Shown: positions 56,244 to 64,000 of the stretch, piece by piece
How positions within the stretch are numbered: position 1 is the first letter of the stretch
Layout of the letters: every line of letters begins with the position of its first letter
Source of the DNA: Xenorhabdus beddingii
GTDB lineage: Bacteria > Pseudomonadota > Gammaproteobacteria > Enterobacterales > Enterobacteriaceae
Direction of reading: 5' to 3'
Length of the DNA stretch: 64,000 bases
Assembly: GCF_002127545.1 (NCBI RefSeq)
Contig: NZ_MUBK01000003.1
Coordinates: 1-64,000, forward strand
Made by a program: the position numbers and the translations under genes
The notes under the pieces: model-generated
Database searches by the model: none
The model's input: only the letters and a program-made list of their open reading frames with translations
What the model was told of the DNA's origin: nothing

Positions 56244-58011
56244 CAGATTCATTCAAAGTCTCACCAACCTGTTGGAGTTGATACATTTGATAATAGCGCC
56301 CACGCTGCGCCAGTAGCTGTTGGTGCTGACCCTGCTCAACAATTGCACCACGATGCAGCACTAATATGGAATCAGCTTCAACAATGGTTGAAAGACGGTG
56401 AGCAATCACCACCAACGTCGTCTGTTTACGGATCATTGCCAGCGCTTTTTGCACGGATTGTTCCGTTCCCGAATCAATATTTGCCGTTGCTTCATCCAAA
56501 ATAAGGATTTGTGGCGTTTGCACCAAGACCCTGGCCATTGCCAAAAGCTGCTTTTGCCCTGCGGAAAGCGTATTGCCTTGTTCTCCCAATACTGAATTCA
56601 AACCATCGGGTAAATTATGAATAAATTCAGATAATTGAACCATTTCCAGCACTTCCCATACTTTTTCTTCACTAATATCCCGTCCTAACGTGATGTTGTA
56701 TAAAAATGAAGCAGCCAAAACCACAGGGTCTTGCTGTACCATTGCTACACCATTACGTAATACTGCATGAGAAAGTGAAGAAACTGGGCGCCCATCAAGG
56801 TAAATTTCACCGTCCTGCCACGGATAGTAGCCCATAATCAAATTTGCCAAGGTACTCTTGCCACTTCCAGTATGTCCAACCAAAGCCATAAATCCATGGG
56901 AAGGTACATGCAGGTTAATATCACTCAAAACCAGTTTGTCGCTTCGATAGGCAAAATTCAGGTTCTCAATATCAATCCTGCCACTGGCCAACGCTTCCAA
57001 ATCATCGCCATATTGTTGTTGAGGACTATCCATGAGTTCAAAAACCCGCTCTCCTGAAACGACCGCCTGCTGTAATACGGATTGTTGCGCAGTCAGCTCA
57101 ATCAAAGGTTCATTCAATCGACCAAGATAGTTGATAAAGGCATACAGTACACCTACTCCAATGATTTCTGCTCCTTTGAGTCCGAACAGCAAGAGTAAAC
57201 CACACAATATTGCGGTAGAAAAAAAACTCAATAATGGTCTCAATAAGATGCCATCTAGCCGTAAAGCCTGCATACGGGCTTGATAATGTGCCCGGTTGGT
57301 CGCCAGCATTTTTTCACCAAAACGAGCCTGCTGGCGAAACTGCTGAATCACGGTCATTCCATTAATGGCTTCATTAAACCCATCATTAATGTCGGCCAAA
57401 TAGCCACGAACCCGCCTAACAATTGGAGTACTGAAGCGCTGATAAATAAACATTACCAGCAATACCGCAGGAAACATGAGGATCGCAACACATGCCATGC
57501 GCCAATCCAGAATAAACATCGCGATTAGCATAGCGCCAATTAATGCAATGCTGCGGAACACAGTAGGGATCACATTGACAAAGAGATCCTTAATAACTTC
57601 AGTATCATTCGTTACACGGGATATCAATTGACCAACCGGTTGATTATCAAAAGCACTTAAGGGCTGACGTAATGCTGAATTCATAACATCAGTGCGAAGT
57701 TGTTGTACCACTCCCACTGATGCCTGATTAAAAAACAAACTCTGATAATAGTGCAAAGCAGCCGCAACAAGCTGCAAAACTAGAAATATGGCAGCAAGAC
57801 TAATGACGGTATCAAGCGGTAAGTTCCCAGTTGCGACCATATTATCGATAAAATAGCTCACGAGCAGAGGCCCACTCACTTCCGCCAATGCTGCAACCCA
57901 TGACATCAATACCGCAATTATCATTGGCTTGCGGTAATTTTTACTGTAAGAAAGCAGGCGCTTCAATGATGGCCATAGCTTGCGCATATGAGTATTAGTC
58001 ATTTTCCCCAT
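56233..58011 (-). CDS. mdlB: ABC half-transporter MdlB (SmdB-like)
   Basis: 592 aa (E. coli 593). Six membrane helices (about 25-320) plus ATPase: Walker [10 protein letters not shown], signature [14 protein letters not shown], Walker [14 protein letters not shown]. Half of a heterodimeric multidrug-type exporter with MdlA. The start is ambiguous: ATGs at 58011, 58002 and 57987; overlap with the mdlA stop at 57995 implies coupling. Substrate unknown. Its 3' end carries the NtrC site of glnK. Confidence 0.94.
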   Translation of the reverse strand: MGKMTNTHMRKLWPSLKRLLSYSKNYRKPMIIAVLMSWVAALAEVSGPLLVSYFIDNMVATGNLPLDTVISLAAIFLVLQLVAAALHYYQSLFFNQASVGVVQQLRTDVMNSALRQPLSAFDNQPVGQLISRVTNDTEVIKDLFVNVIPTVFRSIALIGAMLIAMFILDWRMACVAILMFPAVLLVMFIYQRFSTPIVRRVRGYLADINDGFNEAINGMTVIQQFRQQARFGEKMLATNRAHYQARMQALRLDGILLRPLLSFFSTAILCGLLLLFGLKGAEIIGVGVLYAFINYLGRLNEPLIELTAQQSVLQQAVVSGERVFELMDSPQQQYGDDLEALASGRIDIENLNFAYRSDKLVLSDINLHVPSHGFMALVGHTGSGKSTLANLIMGYYPWQDGEIYLDGRPVSSLSHAVLRNGVAMVQQDPVVLAASFLYNITLGRDISEEKVWEVLEMVQLSEFIHNLPDGLNSVLGEQGNTLSAGQKQLLAMARVLVQTPQILILDEATANIDSGTEQSVQKALAMIRKQTTLVVIAHRLSTIVEADSILVLHRGAIVEQGQHQQLLAQRGRYYQMYQLQQVGETLNESVHI

Positions 58012-59743
58012 CCAATGCGGCTTCTAATTGTTGGTAATGGTACATATCGAAATACCAACCGGATTGAGCGATAAGCTGTTTATGCTGACCTTTCTGCGCA
58101 ATCGTGCCATGTTGCATAACCAGAATGTTATCGGCTTCCGTTAATGCGGACAGTCGATGTGCACTGATAATAATGGTGCGACTCTGCCGCCATTGGCTGA
58201 GGTTTTTCATAATCTGATATTCGGTCTGCCCGTCAACCGCTGACAGGGCATCGTCAAGGATCAAAATTTCAGTATCCAACAATAAGGCCCTTGCGATAGA
58301 TATACGCTGCTTTTGCCCACCGGAAAGCATCACCCCCCGTTCTCCAACTTCGGTTTGATAACCTTGGGGCAATCGCAGAATATCGTCATGGACATTTGCC
58401 AGACGAGCGACCCCTTCTATTTGCTCTTGGGTTGCATCAGGCCGCCCTAACGCAATATTGCCCGCAACCGTATCTGAAAACAGAAAAGGTGTCTGATTGA
58501 CAATAGCCAATCGTGAACGCCATTCTTCCACGTTGAGGGAGGAAATATTCTGAGACTGGAAAAGAATTTCTCCGTTGGTGACATCAAAGTGCCGCTGTAA
58601 CAAAGCCAGCAAAGTACTTTTTCCTGCACCCGTTGGGCCACACAATCCTAATAGTTGCCCCGGTTCCAGCCGGAAATGAATATCATTTAAAACAGGCTTA
58701 TCATTTTTGGGATAAATAAAAGCGTTAATATTTACCTGCAGGGTTCCCCGGTTTGGCGATAAAGACAACGATCCATCTTCAATTACCAATGGCTCCTGTA
58801 ACAAGCTGCGAATACGTGTATACGCGGCACTTCCCCTTTCAACAATGTTGAACATCCATGCTAATGCCAGCATTGGCCAGATCATCAATCCCAGATACAT
58901 AACAAAACTGGTCAGTTCACCCAAGGTCATGGAGCCATGCACAACCATCCAGCTTCCTCCCCCCACAGCCAAGAGGTTTGCAACAGCAATAGCGATGAAA
59001 ATCGTAGGGTCAAAACGTGCATCGACACGGGCAACATGCATATTTTTACGCCCGGCATCAATGGCAACTTCTTCAAACTGGTTAGACTGCAACTTTTCCA
59101 GGCCAAACGCTTTTATCATACGAATGCTGGTCAAACTTTCCTGTGCGTGGTTATTCAGGGCAGAAAATGCCCCCTGAGCAGACTTAAAACGATGGTGAAG
59201 CTGATTACCATAATGCTTAATCGCAAACGCCATGATAGGCATGGGAAGCAGTGATAACAATGTTAACTGCCAGCTAATTTGCACACTCATTACGATGAGG
59301 ACGGCACATCCCATGACCAAAGCATCAACTAAAGTAAGTACTCCCTCACCCGCCGCAAAAACAACCCGATCAACATCATTTGTTGCGCGAGCCATAAGGT
59401 CGCCGGTTCTATGACGCAAATAAAATTCAGGATTCTGACTACTCAGTCTCAGATAGAAATCACTGCGCATTTTAACCGCCAGCCGATAAGAGGCACCGAA
59501 CAGCCAAACACGCCAAACATATCGCAATCCATATATTGCTAACGCGATAAGCAGCATTAACCCTAACCAAGTTAATAGCTGGCTGGATGACATCGTTTTT
59601 GCACTAATGCCATCAACAATAATTCCAACCAATCGAGGAGGGATCAGTTGCAGCACCGCAATCATAATGAGAAAAATGACAGCACCTGAGTAACGCCGCC
59701 ATTCACTAATAAAATACCAGCTTAATTGTGAAAATAATCTCAC
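57995..59743 (-). CDS. mdlA: ABC half-transporter MdlA (SmdA-like)
   Basis: 582 aa starting at GTG 59743, which aligns with the E. coli N-terminus ([11 protein letters not shown] against MRLFAQLSWYF); a TTG at 59758 adds five residues. Membrane domain about 1-310 with the conserved [20 protein letters not shown]; ATPase with Walker [10 protein letters not shown], signature [14 protein letters not shown], Walker [13 protein letters not shown] (Asp in place of the usual catalytic Glu, as also in E. coli MdlA, so one ATP site is degenerate). Partner MdlB overlaps. Confidence 0.93.
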   Translation of the reverse strand: MRLFSQLSWYFISEWRRYSGAVIFLIMIAVLQLIPPRLVGIIVDGISAKTMSSSQLLTWLGLMLLIALAIYGLRYVWRVWLFGASYRLAVKMRSDFYLRLSSQNPEFYLRHRTGDLMARATNDVDRVVFAAGEGVLTLVDALVMGCAVLIVMSVQISWQLTLLSLLPMPIMAFAIKHYGNQLHHRFKSAQGAFSALNNHAQESLTSIRMIKAFGLEKLQSNQFEEVAIDAGRKNMHVARVDARFDPTIFIAIAVANLLAVGGGSWMVVHGSMTLGELTSFVMYLGLMIWPMLALAWMFNIVERGSAAYTRIRSLLQEPLVIEDGSLSLSPNRGTLQVNINAFIYPKNDKPVLNDIHFRLEPGQLLGLCGPTGAGKSTLLALLQRHFDVTNGEILFQSQNISSLNVEEWRSRLAIVNQTPFLFSDTVAGNIALGRPDATQEQIEGVARLANVHDDILRLPQGYQTEVGERGVMLSGGQKQRISIARALLLDTEILILDDALSAVDGQTEYQIMKNLSQWRQSRTIIISAHRLSALTEADNILVMQHGTIAQKGQHKQLIAQSGWYFDMYHYQQLEAALDGEND

Positions 59744-59800
59744 ACACCTATTTCCCAAGGTAAAAATGAAAGGGTTAACGTCTGCCTACCAAAAGGGATT

Positions 59801-60271
59801 TCAGATCACTGAATCTGGTATTGGCAACGCCGTTGTGTATTTTATCTTTTCCATCGCAAAGTTAGAGCTTACATCAATCAAACCCGAAACCCCATTTACC
59901 ATGCGTTTATAGAATCGATCATAACTTTTCATATCAACAACTTCTACATGCATCAGATAATCATATTCACCCGCCATGCGATAAAATGTTAAGACTTCCG
60001 GCATCTCCCGGATAAAGGACACAAACTGTTCATACCACTCGCTGTTGTGTTGCTGGGTCTTAATCATCACGATCACGGTTAAACTCAGCCCAAGTTTAGC
60101 GCCATTCAGCAACGCCACTTTTCCAACAATATACCCTTCATCTTCAAGTCGTTTTAGCCTTTTCCAGCAGGGCGTGGAAGTCAAATTCACAGCTTCAGCC
60201 AGCGCATTGAGGGATAGACTACAGTCTTGTTGGAGCAGTTCCAGTAGCTTACGGTCTATTTTGTCTAGCAT
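59801..60271 (-). CDS. decR: Lrp/AsnC-family cysteine-responsive regulator DecR (YbaO)
   Basis: 156 aa (E. coli 152). Start at 60271 gives [21 protein letters not shown]-terminal HTH ([20 protein letters not shown]), C-terminal RAM ligand-binding domain with [14 protein letters not shown]. Activates cysteine-detoxifying desulfhydrase genes in response to cysteine. It is divergent from cdsH across 122 bases, the layout in Salmonella, so it very likely controls cdsH. Confidence 0.94.
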   Translation of the reverse strand: MLDKIDRKLLELLQQDCSLSLNALAEAVNLTSTPCWKRLKRLEDEGYIVGKVALLNGAKLGLSLTVIVMIKTQQHNSEWYEQFVSFIREMPEVLTFYRMAGEYDYLMHVEVVDMKSYDRFYKRMVNGVSGLIDVSSNFAMEKIKYTTALPIPDSVI

Positions 60272-60393
60272 ATCTAAATCCTGTAGAAATATTTCCCAAA
60301 TATAACGGATAATCACAGAAAAATAATAATCTATTTCTCCAAATGTAAGGGTAATCTATATACCACTACGGTATTATTATTCAGGGTCAATTT

Positions 60394-61446
60394 ATGTCGT
60401 CTTTATGGGCTAAAAATGCCATAAAAGCTATTCAGGCTGATTATCAGCGCAGTGCAGATACCCATCTGATTCGTCTCAACCTTCCCATGTTTTCGGGTAT
60501 CCATCTTTACCTTAAAGATGAGAGTACCCATCCCACCGGTAGTCTGAAACACCGGCTTGCTCGCTCCCTATTTCTTTATGCACTCACTAATGGCTGGATC
60601 AAGGAAGGAACGCCCATTATTGAAGCCTCATCCGGCAGCACCGCTGTTTCGGAGGCTTATTTTGCCCGGTTACTTGGTTTACCTTTTATTGCTGTAATGC
60701 CCTCCTGCACCGCTAAACGCAAAGTTCAGGAAATTGAGTTCTACGGGGGCAAATGCCATTTTGTAGAACATTCGGCCATGATTTATCAGGAATCAGAGCG
60801 TCTGGCAAAAGAACTCAATGGTCATTATATGGATCAATTTACCTATGCCGAACGAGCGACTGATTGGCGAGGCAACAATAACATTGCAGAAAGTATTTTC
60901 CGCCACATGAAGCTAGAGCCATTTCCTGAACCGACTTACATCGTTATGAGTGCGGGAACCGGTGGCACATCAGCGACCCTTGGCCGCTATATCCGCTATC
61001 AGGGATATGACACTAAATTAATTGTTGCTGATCCAGAAAACTCCGTTTTCTACGATTGTTACCGCCAGAATCGCCGGGATATTCTGGGAACGGTTGGCAG
61101 TAAAATCGAAGGCATTGGCCGCCCACGCGTAGAGCCTTCTTTTATTCCTACTGTGATTGATGACATGATCCAAGTTCCTGATCCTGCCACTATTGCTACC
61201 ATTTACTGGCTTGAAAAATTACTTGGCAGAAAAACCGGCGCATCTACAGGCACTAATGTCTGGGGCACTTTACAGCTCGCCAAACAAATGCACGACAACA
61301 ATCAGCAAGGGGCAATTGTGACGTTACTTTGTGATAGCGGAGAACGCTATCTTGATACTTATTACAACCCGGAATGGGTTCATCATAATATCGGTGATAT
61401 CACACAGTACCGAACACAGCTACCCAAGTTAAACGGTTATGAGTAA
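60394..61446 (+). CDS. cdsH: PLP-dependent L-cysteine desulfhydrase CdsH
   Basis: 350 aa, fold-type II PLP enzyme of the cysteine-synthase family. Schiff-base Lys52 in TGSLKHRLA, phosphate-binding [11 protein letters not shown], and the glycine loop [14 protein letters not shown]. Degrades cysteine to pyruvate, ammonia and sulfide. The decR-cdsH divergent pair matches Salmonella (STM0459-STM0458); E. coli K-12 lacks this gene here. Family assignment is strong; the specific desulfhydrase activity is inferred from context. Confidence 0.9.
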   Translation: MSSLWAKNAIKAIQADYQRSADTHLIRLNLPMFSGIHLYLKDESTHPTGSLKHRLARSLFLYALTNGWIKEGTPIIEASSGSTAVSEAYFARLLGLPFIAVMPSCTAKRKVQEIEFYGGKCHFVEHSAMIYQESERLAKELNGHYMDQFTYAERATDWRGNNNIAESIFRHMKLEPFPEPTYIVMSAGTGGTSATLGRYIRYQGYDTKLIVADPENSVFYDCYRQNRRDILGTVGSKIEGIGRPRVEPSFIPTVIDDMIQVPDPATIATIYWLEKLLGRKTGASTGTNVWGTLQLAKQMHDNNQQGAIVTLLCDSGERYLDTYYNPEWVHHNIGDITQYRTQLPKLNGYE

Positions 61447-61478
61447 CATATCTCCTTCAATTTACAGAGGTAGATATC

Positions 61479-62177
61479 ATGAAACGAGCCGTTGTTGTAT
61501 TCAGTGGTGGGCAAGATTCCACCACTTGTTTAATCCAAGCACTCCGTCAATATGACGAAGTTCACTGTGTCACCTTTGATTATGGGCAGCGTCACCGTGC
61601 TGAAATTGATGTCGCTTGCCGTATCAGCAAGGAATTAGGCGCGGCTGCCCACAAAGTACTTGATGTGACTTTACTGAATGAGCTTGCAATCAGCAGCCTG
61701 ACAAGAGATGACATTCCCGTGCCAGATTTCAGTGCAAGTGAAAAAAGTGGCCTCCCAAATACTTTTGTGCCCGGCCGTAATATCCTGTTTTTAACGCTAG
61801 CGGCAATTTATGCCTATCAGGTTGAAGCAGAAGCTGTCATTACGGGTGTTTGTGAAACTGATTTTTCAGGTTATCCAGATTGCCGTGACGAATTTGTCAA
61901 AGCCCTAAACAAAGCGGTTAGCCTTGGGATAGCCCGTGATATCCGTTTCGAAACGCCCCTAATGTGGTTGAACAAAGCTGAAACCTGGGCTTTGGCTGAT
62001 TATTACCAAAAACTGGATTTCGTCCGTCATCAAACCCTGACTTGTTATAACGGTATTCAAGGTGATGGATGCGGCGAATGCGCTGCCTGCCATCTCCGCG
62101 CCAGAGGGCTGGATAATTATTTAAACAATGCCCAATCCACAATGGCAGAGATGAAATCCAAAACACATGTTGGTTAA
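61479..62177 (+). CDS. queC: 7-cyano-7-deazaguanine (preQ0) synthase
   Basis: 232 aa (E. coli 231). Converts CDG to preQ0 with ATP and ammonia in queuosine biosynthesis. PP-loop FSGGQDSTT (about 8-16); zinc site in the C-terminal [20 protein letters not shown] (four Cys). GAGG precedes the ATG. It begins 32 bases after cdsH on the same strand. Convergent with fadM. Confidence 0.96.
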   Translation: MKRAVVVFSGGQDSTTCLIQALRQYDEVHCVTFDYGQRHRAEIDVACRISKELGAAAHKVLDVTLLNELAISSLTRDDIPVPDFSASEKSGLPNTFVPGRNILFLTLAAIYAYQVEAEAVITGVCETDFSGYPDCRDEFVKALNKAVSLGIARDIRFETPLMWLNKAETWALADYYQKLDFVRHQTLTCYNGIQGDGCGECAACHLRARGLDNYLNNAQSTMAEMKSKTHVG

Positions 62178-62267
62178 TCAAACCGTTTTATTTAATTAAC
62201 GTTTGTAGGTAGAGAGGTTCAATGAACCTCTCACTATTTACATCTACGCTGTTTTCACTCTCCTGTT

Positions 62268-62666
62268 TTAGCTCCTATATGCTTCCATTCTTTGCCGTAA
62301 TTCACCTTCCAGAACGAGTGCTTTTTGAGTTTTCAAATCAATGCAGACAAATGTAGTTAAGGCATCTGCGATAATTTTATTATCACTCCTGCGCGTAATT
62401 TCCTGAAAAAATGTGCCGCTTTTGTTGCCCAAGTCCCGCATGAAAGAGTTGACTTCCAGCTCATCGGTAACCACTGCCGGATGACGATAATTAATATTGA
62501 TATTGACCACAACAAAACCAATATTTTTGCTGTTTAACCATTCCAGAGTGTCATCTTCAGTCAGTAAATCCCAGCGCGCTGCTTCCATAAATTCCAAATA
62601 GCGTGCATTGTTCACATGCTGAAAAAGATCAATATGGTAGCCCCTAACTTTGATAATCGTGCTCAT
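62268..62666 (-). CDS. fadM: Long-chain acyl-CoA thioesterase III (FadM/YbaW)
   Basis: 132 aa, same as E. coli FadM. Single hot-dog domain with the 4HBT motif YHIDLFQHVNNARYLEFMEA (Asp near residue 13). Hydrolyses oleoyl- and dienoyl-CoA, supporting beta-oxidation of unsaturated acids. The start at 62666 (MSTIIKVRGYH) matches the E. coli protein; seven upstream codons are open. Confidence 0.94.
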   Translation of the reverse strand: MSTIIKVRGYHIDLFQHVNNARYLEFMEAARWDLLTEDDTLEWLNSKNIGFVVVNININYRHPAVVTDELEVNSFMRDLGNKSGTFFQEITRRSDNKIIADALTTFVCIDLKTQKALVLEGELRQRMEAYRS

Positions 62667-62790
62667 TGCTATTTTATTCCTCTCCACTCATCCGACCAGA
62701 TAATGATTAACAATAGCAAAACAATTTAATTACAATAGCGTTTAATGAATTATTATTGATCGGTATCACAGCCCTCTTGGTAAGTTTGCT

Positions 62791-62857
62791 ACACCCGTCG
62801 TCTTTCACGTTGCCGTTTTGTTGGCTACATCTTTCTTGAACTCCATTGGGTATATGT
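62791..62857. repeat. Intergenic palindromic element (copy 3, truncated)
   Basis: Starts TACACCCGTCGTCTTTCACG followed by TTGCCGTTTTGTTGGCTA and ends CCATTGGGTATATGTA. The left 34 bases match the element at 35180 with few differences, and GTCTTTCA-GTTGC-TTTGTTGGC also matches 32724-32747. It lies between ybaV and fadM. Confidence 0.7.
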
Positions 62858-62892
62858 AAAAATAACTATGGCATTACAAGAGGGCTTCATAC

Positions 62893-63285
62893 TCAGTAAG
62901 TTAATTTATTTCGATTCTTTTCTATAAGCATAGGCCCGATACCTTGAACTTCCTGCAATTGTTCTATTGCCGTAAACGGACCATATTTTTCACGATATTC
63001 AATAATCGCCTGTGCTTTTTTAGTCCCAACACCATTAAGCTCTTTCGCCAACTCTTCGGCACTTGCAGTATTGATGTTAAGGGTGCCTTCCTTTGATATT
63101 TGCTGGCTTGAAATTTGCTTACCTTCTTGCTGCGAGCCATTGTTTTCAATGGCCTTTTGATTCTGGCTAATGGGTTGTTTCACTATCTTATCAGTCGATT
63201 CATTCACTGTGCTGGCGTGAGCTAACGATATGTTGATACACACAGCCATCATGAGTGAGTTGAATAATATCCTTACATATTTCAT
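62893..63285 (-). CDS. ybaV: ComEA-like helix-hairpin-helix protein YbaV
   Basis: 130 aa (E. coli 123). Start at 63285 with GGAGAGA upstream. Signal peptide (KYVRILFNSLMMAVCINISL, cleavage after AHA), a Gln/Ser-rich spacer, then a tandem HhH domain: NINTASAEELAKELNGVGTK and QLQEVQGIGPMLIEKNRNKL. Periplasmic DNA-binding protein of the ComEA/competence type; role in enterobacteria not established. Confidence 0.92.
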   Translation of the reverse strand: MKYVRILFNSLMMAVCINISLAHASTVNESTDKIVKQPISQNQKAIENNGSQQEGKQISSQQISKEGTLNINTASAEELAKELNGVGTKKAQAIIEYREKYGPFTAIEQLQEVQGIGPMLIEKNRNKLTY

Positions 63286-63366
63286 ATAAATCTCTCCATG
63301 TTTTGTTGACGAGGGAGAGATTGCCATAATAATTTTTCTGGGCAATAGGTAAGATTTAAATATGCG

Positions 63367-63390
63367 AAAGGCCACGAAAGTGGCCTTTTT
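63367..63390. terminator. Hairpin between ppiD and ybaV
   Basis: Perfect 9-bp arms AAAGGCCAC (63367-63375) and GTGGCCTTT (63380-63388) with a GAAA tetraloop. T-rich on both sides. It lies after the ppiD stop on the minus strand. Confidence 0.8.
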
Positions 63391-63433
63391 CAATTGCTAT
63401 TTTGCACAAATAGCTGCGAGTGACTTCACAATT

Positions 63434-64000
63434 TTATTCGATTTGACCAAACTTAATATCAGCATTATCACGCAAATTAATGATGAGTGATTCCATCATG
63501 TTATTACCTGTTTGATACTGATAATTCGTTGTATATTGTTTGAGCTGCTCATCGGTAATAGAGCCTGGAGTCACTTTATCCAACTGGATCAATACTGCGT
63601 TACCTAGTTCATCTTGGGCTAAACCATATTCAACCTTACCCTCTTTAGGATGAGGTAAAGTGAATGCCATATCGGTAGCCTGATTAGTTTGTCCCATGCG
63701 TTGAACCACGGTAGGTTGGGCAAACTGGATTCCCGCAGCTTCCAATGCCTGCTCACCCTTACCTTCTTTCAAGGCAGCCAGTAATTTTTCACTCTCAACC
63801 TGAAGCTGTTTTTCCGCTTTCTGGCGCTTCACCAGTTCAGCGATTTCAGTTTTAGCTTGTTCGAATGGCTGAACGGTTTCAGGTTTAACATCGTCAACAC
63901 GCACAATAAAGGCTCTGTCACCCTCAACCGAAATGACATCAGAGTTAATGCCGGTTGATCCTTTATCATCAAGCAAATTGCCAGAGAAAATAGCCTGAAC
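63434..64000 (-). CDS. ppiD: Periplasmic folding factor PpiD, C-terminal part (truncated by window edge)
   Basis: 188 residues of the C-terminus; the gene continues past the right edge. It reads AIFSGNLLDDKGSTGINSDV ... DRAFIVRVDDVKPETVQPFE and a coiled segment KRQKAEKQLQVESEKLLAAL, matching the C-terminal chaperone region of PpiD. PpiD is anchored to the inner membrane by an N-terminal helix (outside the window) and assists proteins leaving the SecYEG translocon. Followed by a hairpin at 63367. Confidence 0.92.
   Translation of the reverse strand, partial: VQAIFSGNLLDDKGSTGINSDVISVEGDRAFIVRVDDVKPETVQPFEQAKTEIAELVKRQKAEKQLQVESEKLLAALKEGKGEQALEAAGIQFAQPTVVQRMGQTNQATDMAFTLPHPKEGKVEYGLAQDELGNAVLIQLDKVTPGSITDEQLKQYTTNYQYQTGNNMMESLIINLRDNADIKFGQIE

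Overview
The window is a stretch of gammaproteobacterial chromosome, order Enterobacterales. Gene order from tRNA-Arg(UCU)/folD through cysS-ppiB-lpxH-purEK, ybbPA/tesA, cueR/copA, ushA, gsk, hemH-adk-htpG-recR-ybaB-dnaX-apt, acrRAB, hha, amtB-glnK, mdlAB, queC and ppiD is collinear with E. coli K-12. Moderate A+T richness, protein divergence, the intergenic palindromes and the hemH-wzz-gsk arrangement point to Morganellaceae, probably Xenorhabdus or a close relative such as Photorhabdus. The genus is inference; the family-level placement is fairly secure.

Layout. (1) 1-2971: the integrase-proximal end of a lambdoid prophage or prophage remnant (Ea22-like protein, DksA/TraR-type zinc finger, phage N6-adenine methyltransferase, excisionase-like HTH protein, tyrosine integrase), abutting the 3' end of tRNA-Arg(UCU), the site used by DLP12 in E. 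coli. (2) 3257-10292: housekeeping block folD-ybcJ, cysS, ppiB-lpxH, purEK with a consensus PurR operator. It is interrupted at 4523-5471 by two orphan A+T-rich genes, one with a His-Gly/Cys arrangement like MARTX/toxin-B cysteine protease domains. (3) 10374-12397: an accessory divergent pair, a divergent riboflavin-synthase paralogue and an MFS permease. (4) 12455-23916: ybbP-ybbA, tesA, an unknown 225-aa gene, ybbO, ybbN, qmcA-ybbJ, cueR and copA with a CueR-type promoter. copA has three N-terminal metal-binding domains and a well-formed -1 frameshift signal after the second. (5) 24048-32561: ybaP-ybaK, a chromosomal ccdAB toxin-antitoxin pair, ushA, fsr, ybaL, gsk. (6) 32604-35276: a repeat-rich interval with wzz alone between hemH and gsk, the position that holds the whole O-antigen cluster in Yersinia. 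(7) 35283-46272: adk, htpG with a sigma-32 promoter, recR-ybaB-dnaX with its own frameshift site, apt, priC-ybaM, mscK. (8) 46315-53446: acrR/acrAB efflux system, tomB-hha, 4.5S RNA. (9) 53447-64000: tesB, glnK-amtB under a sigma-54/NtrC promoter, mdlA-mdlB, divergent decR/cdsH, queC, fadM, ybaV and the 3' part of ppiD.

How the parts work together. Regulation can be read from the DNA at several loci: PurR at purEK, CueR at copA, AcrR at acrRA, sigma-54/NtrC at glnK-amtB, sigma-32 at htpG, and programmed frameshifting in copA and dnaX. The accessory material is confined to the prophage end, the 4.5-5.5 kb insert, the ribE-like/MFS pair, the 16.3-17.3 kb insert, ccdAB and the wzz region. The most noteworthy prediction is a truncated, two-domain CopA(Z)-like copper chaperone made by frameshifting within copA.
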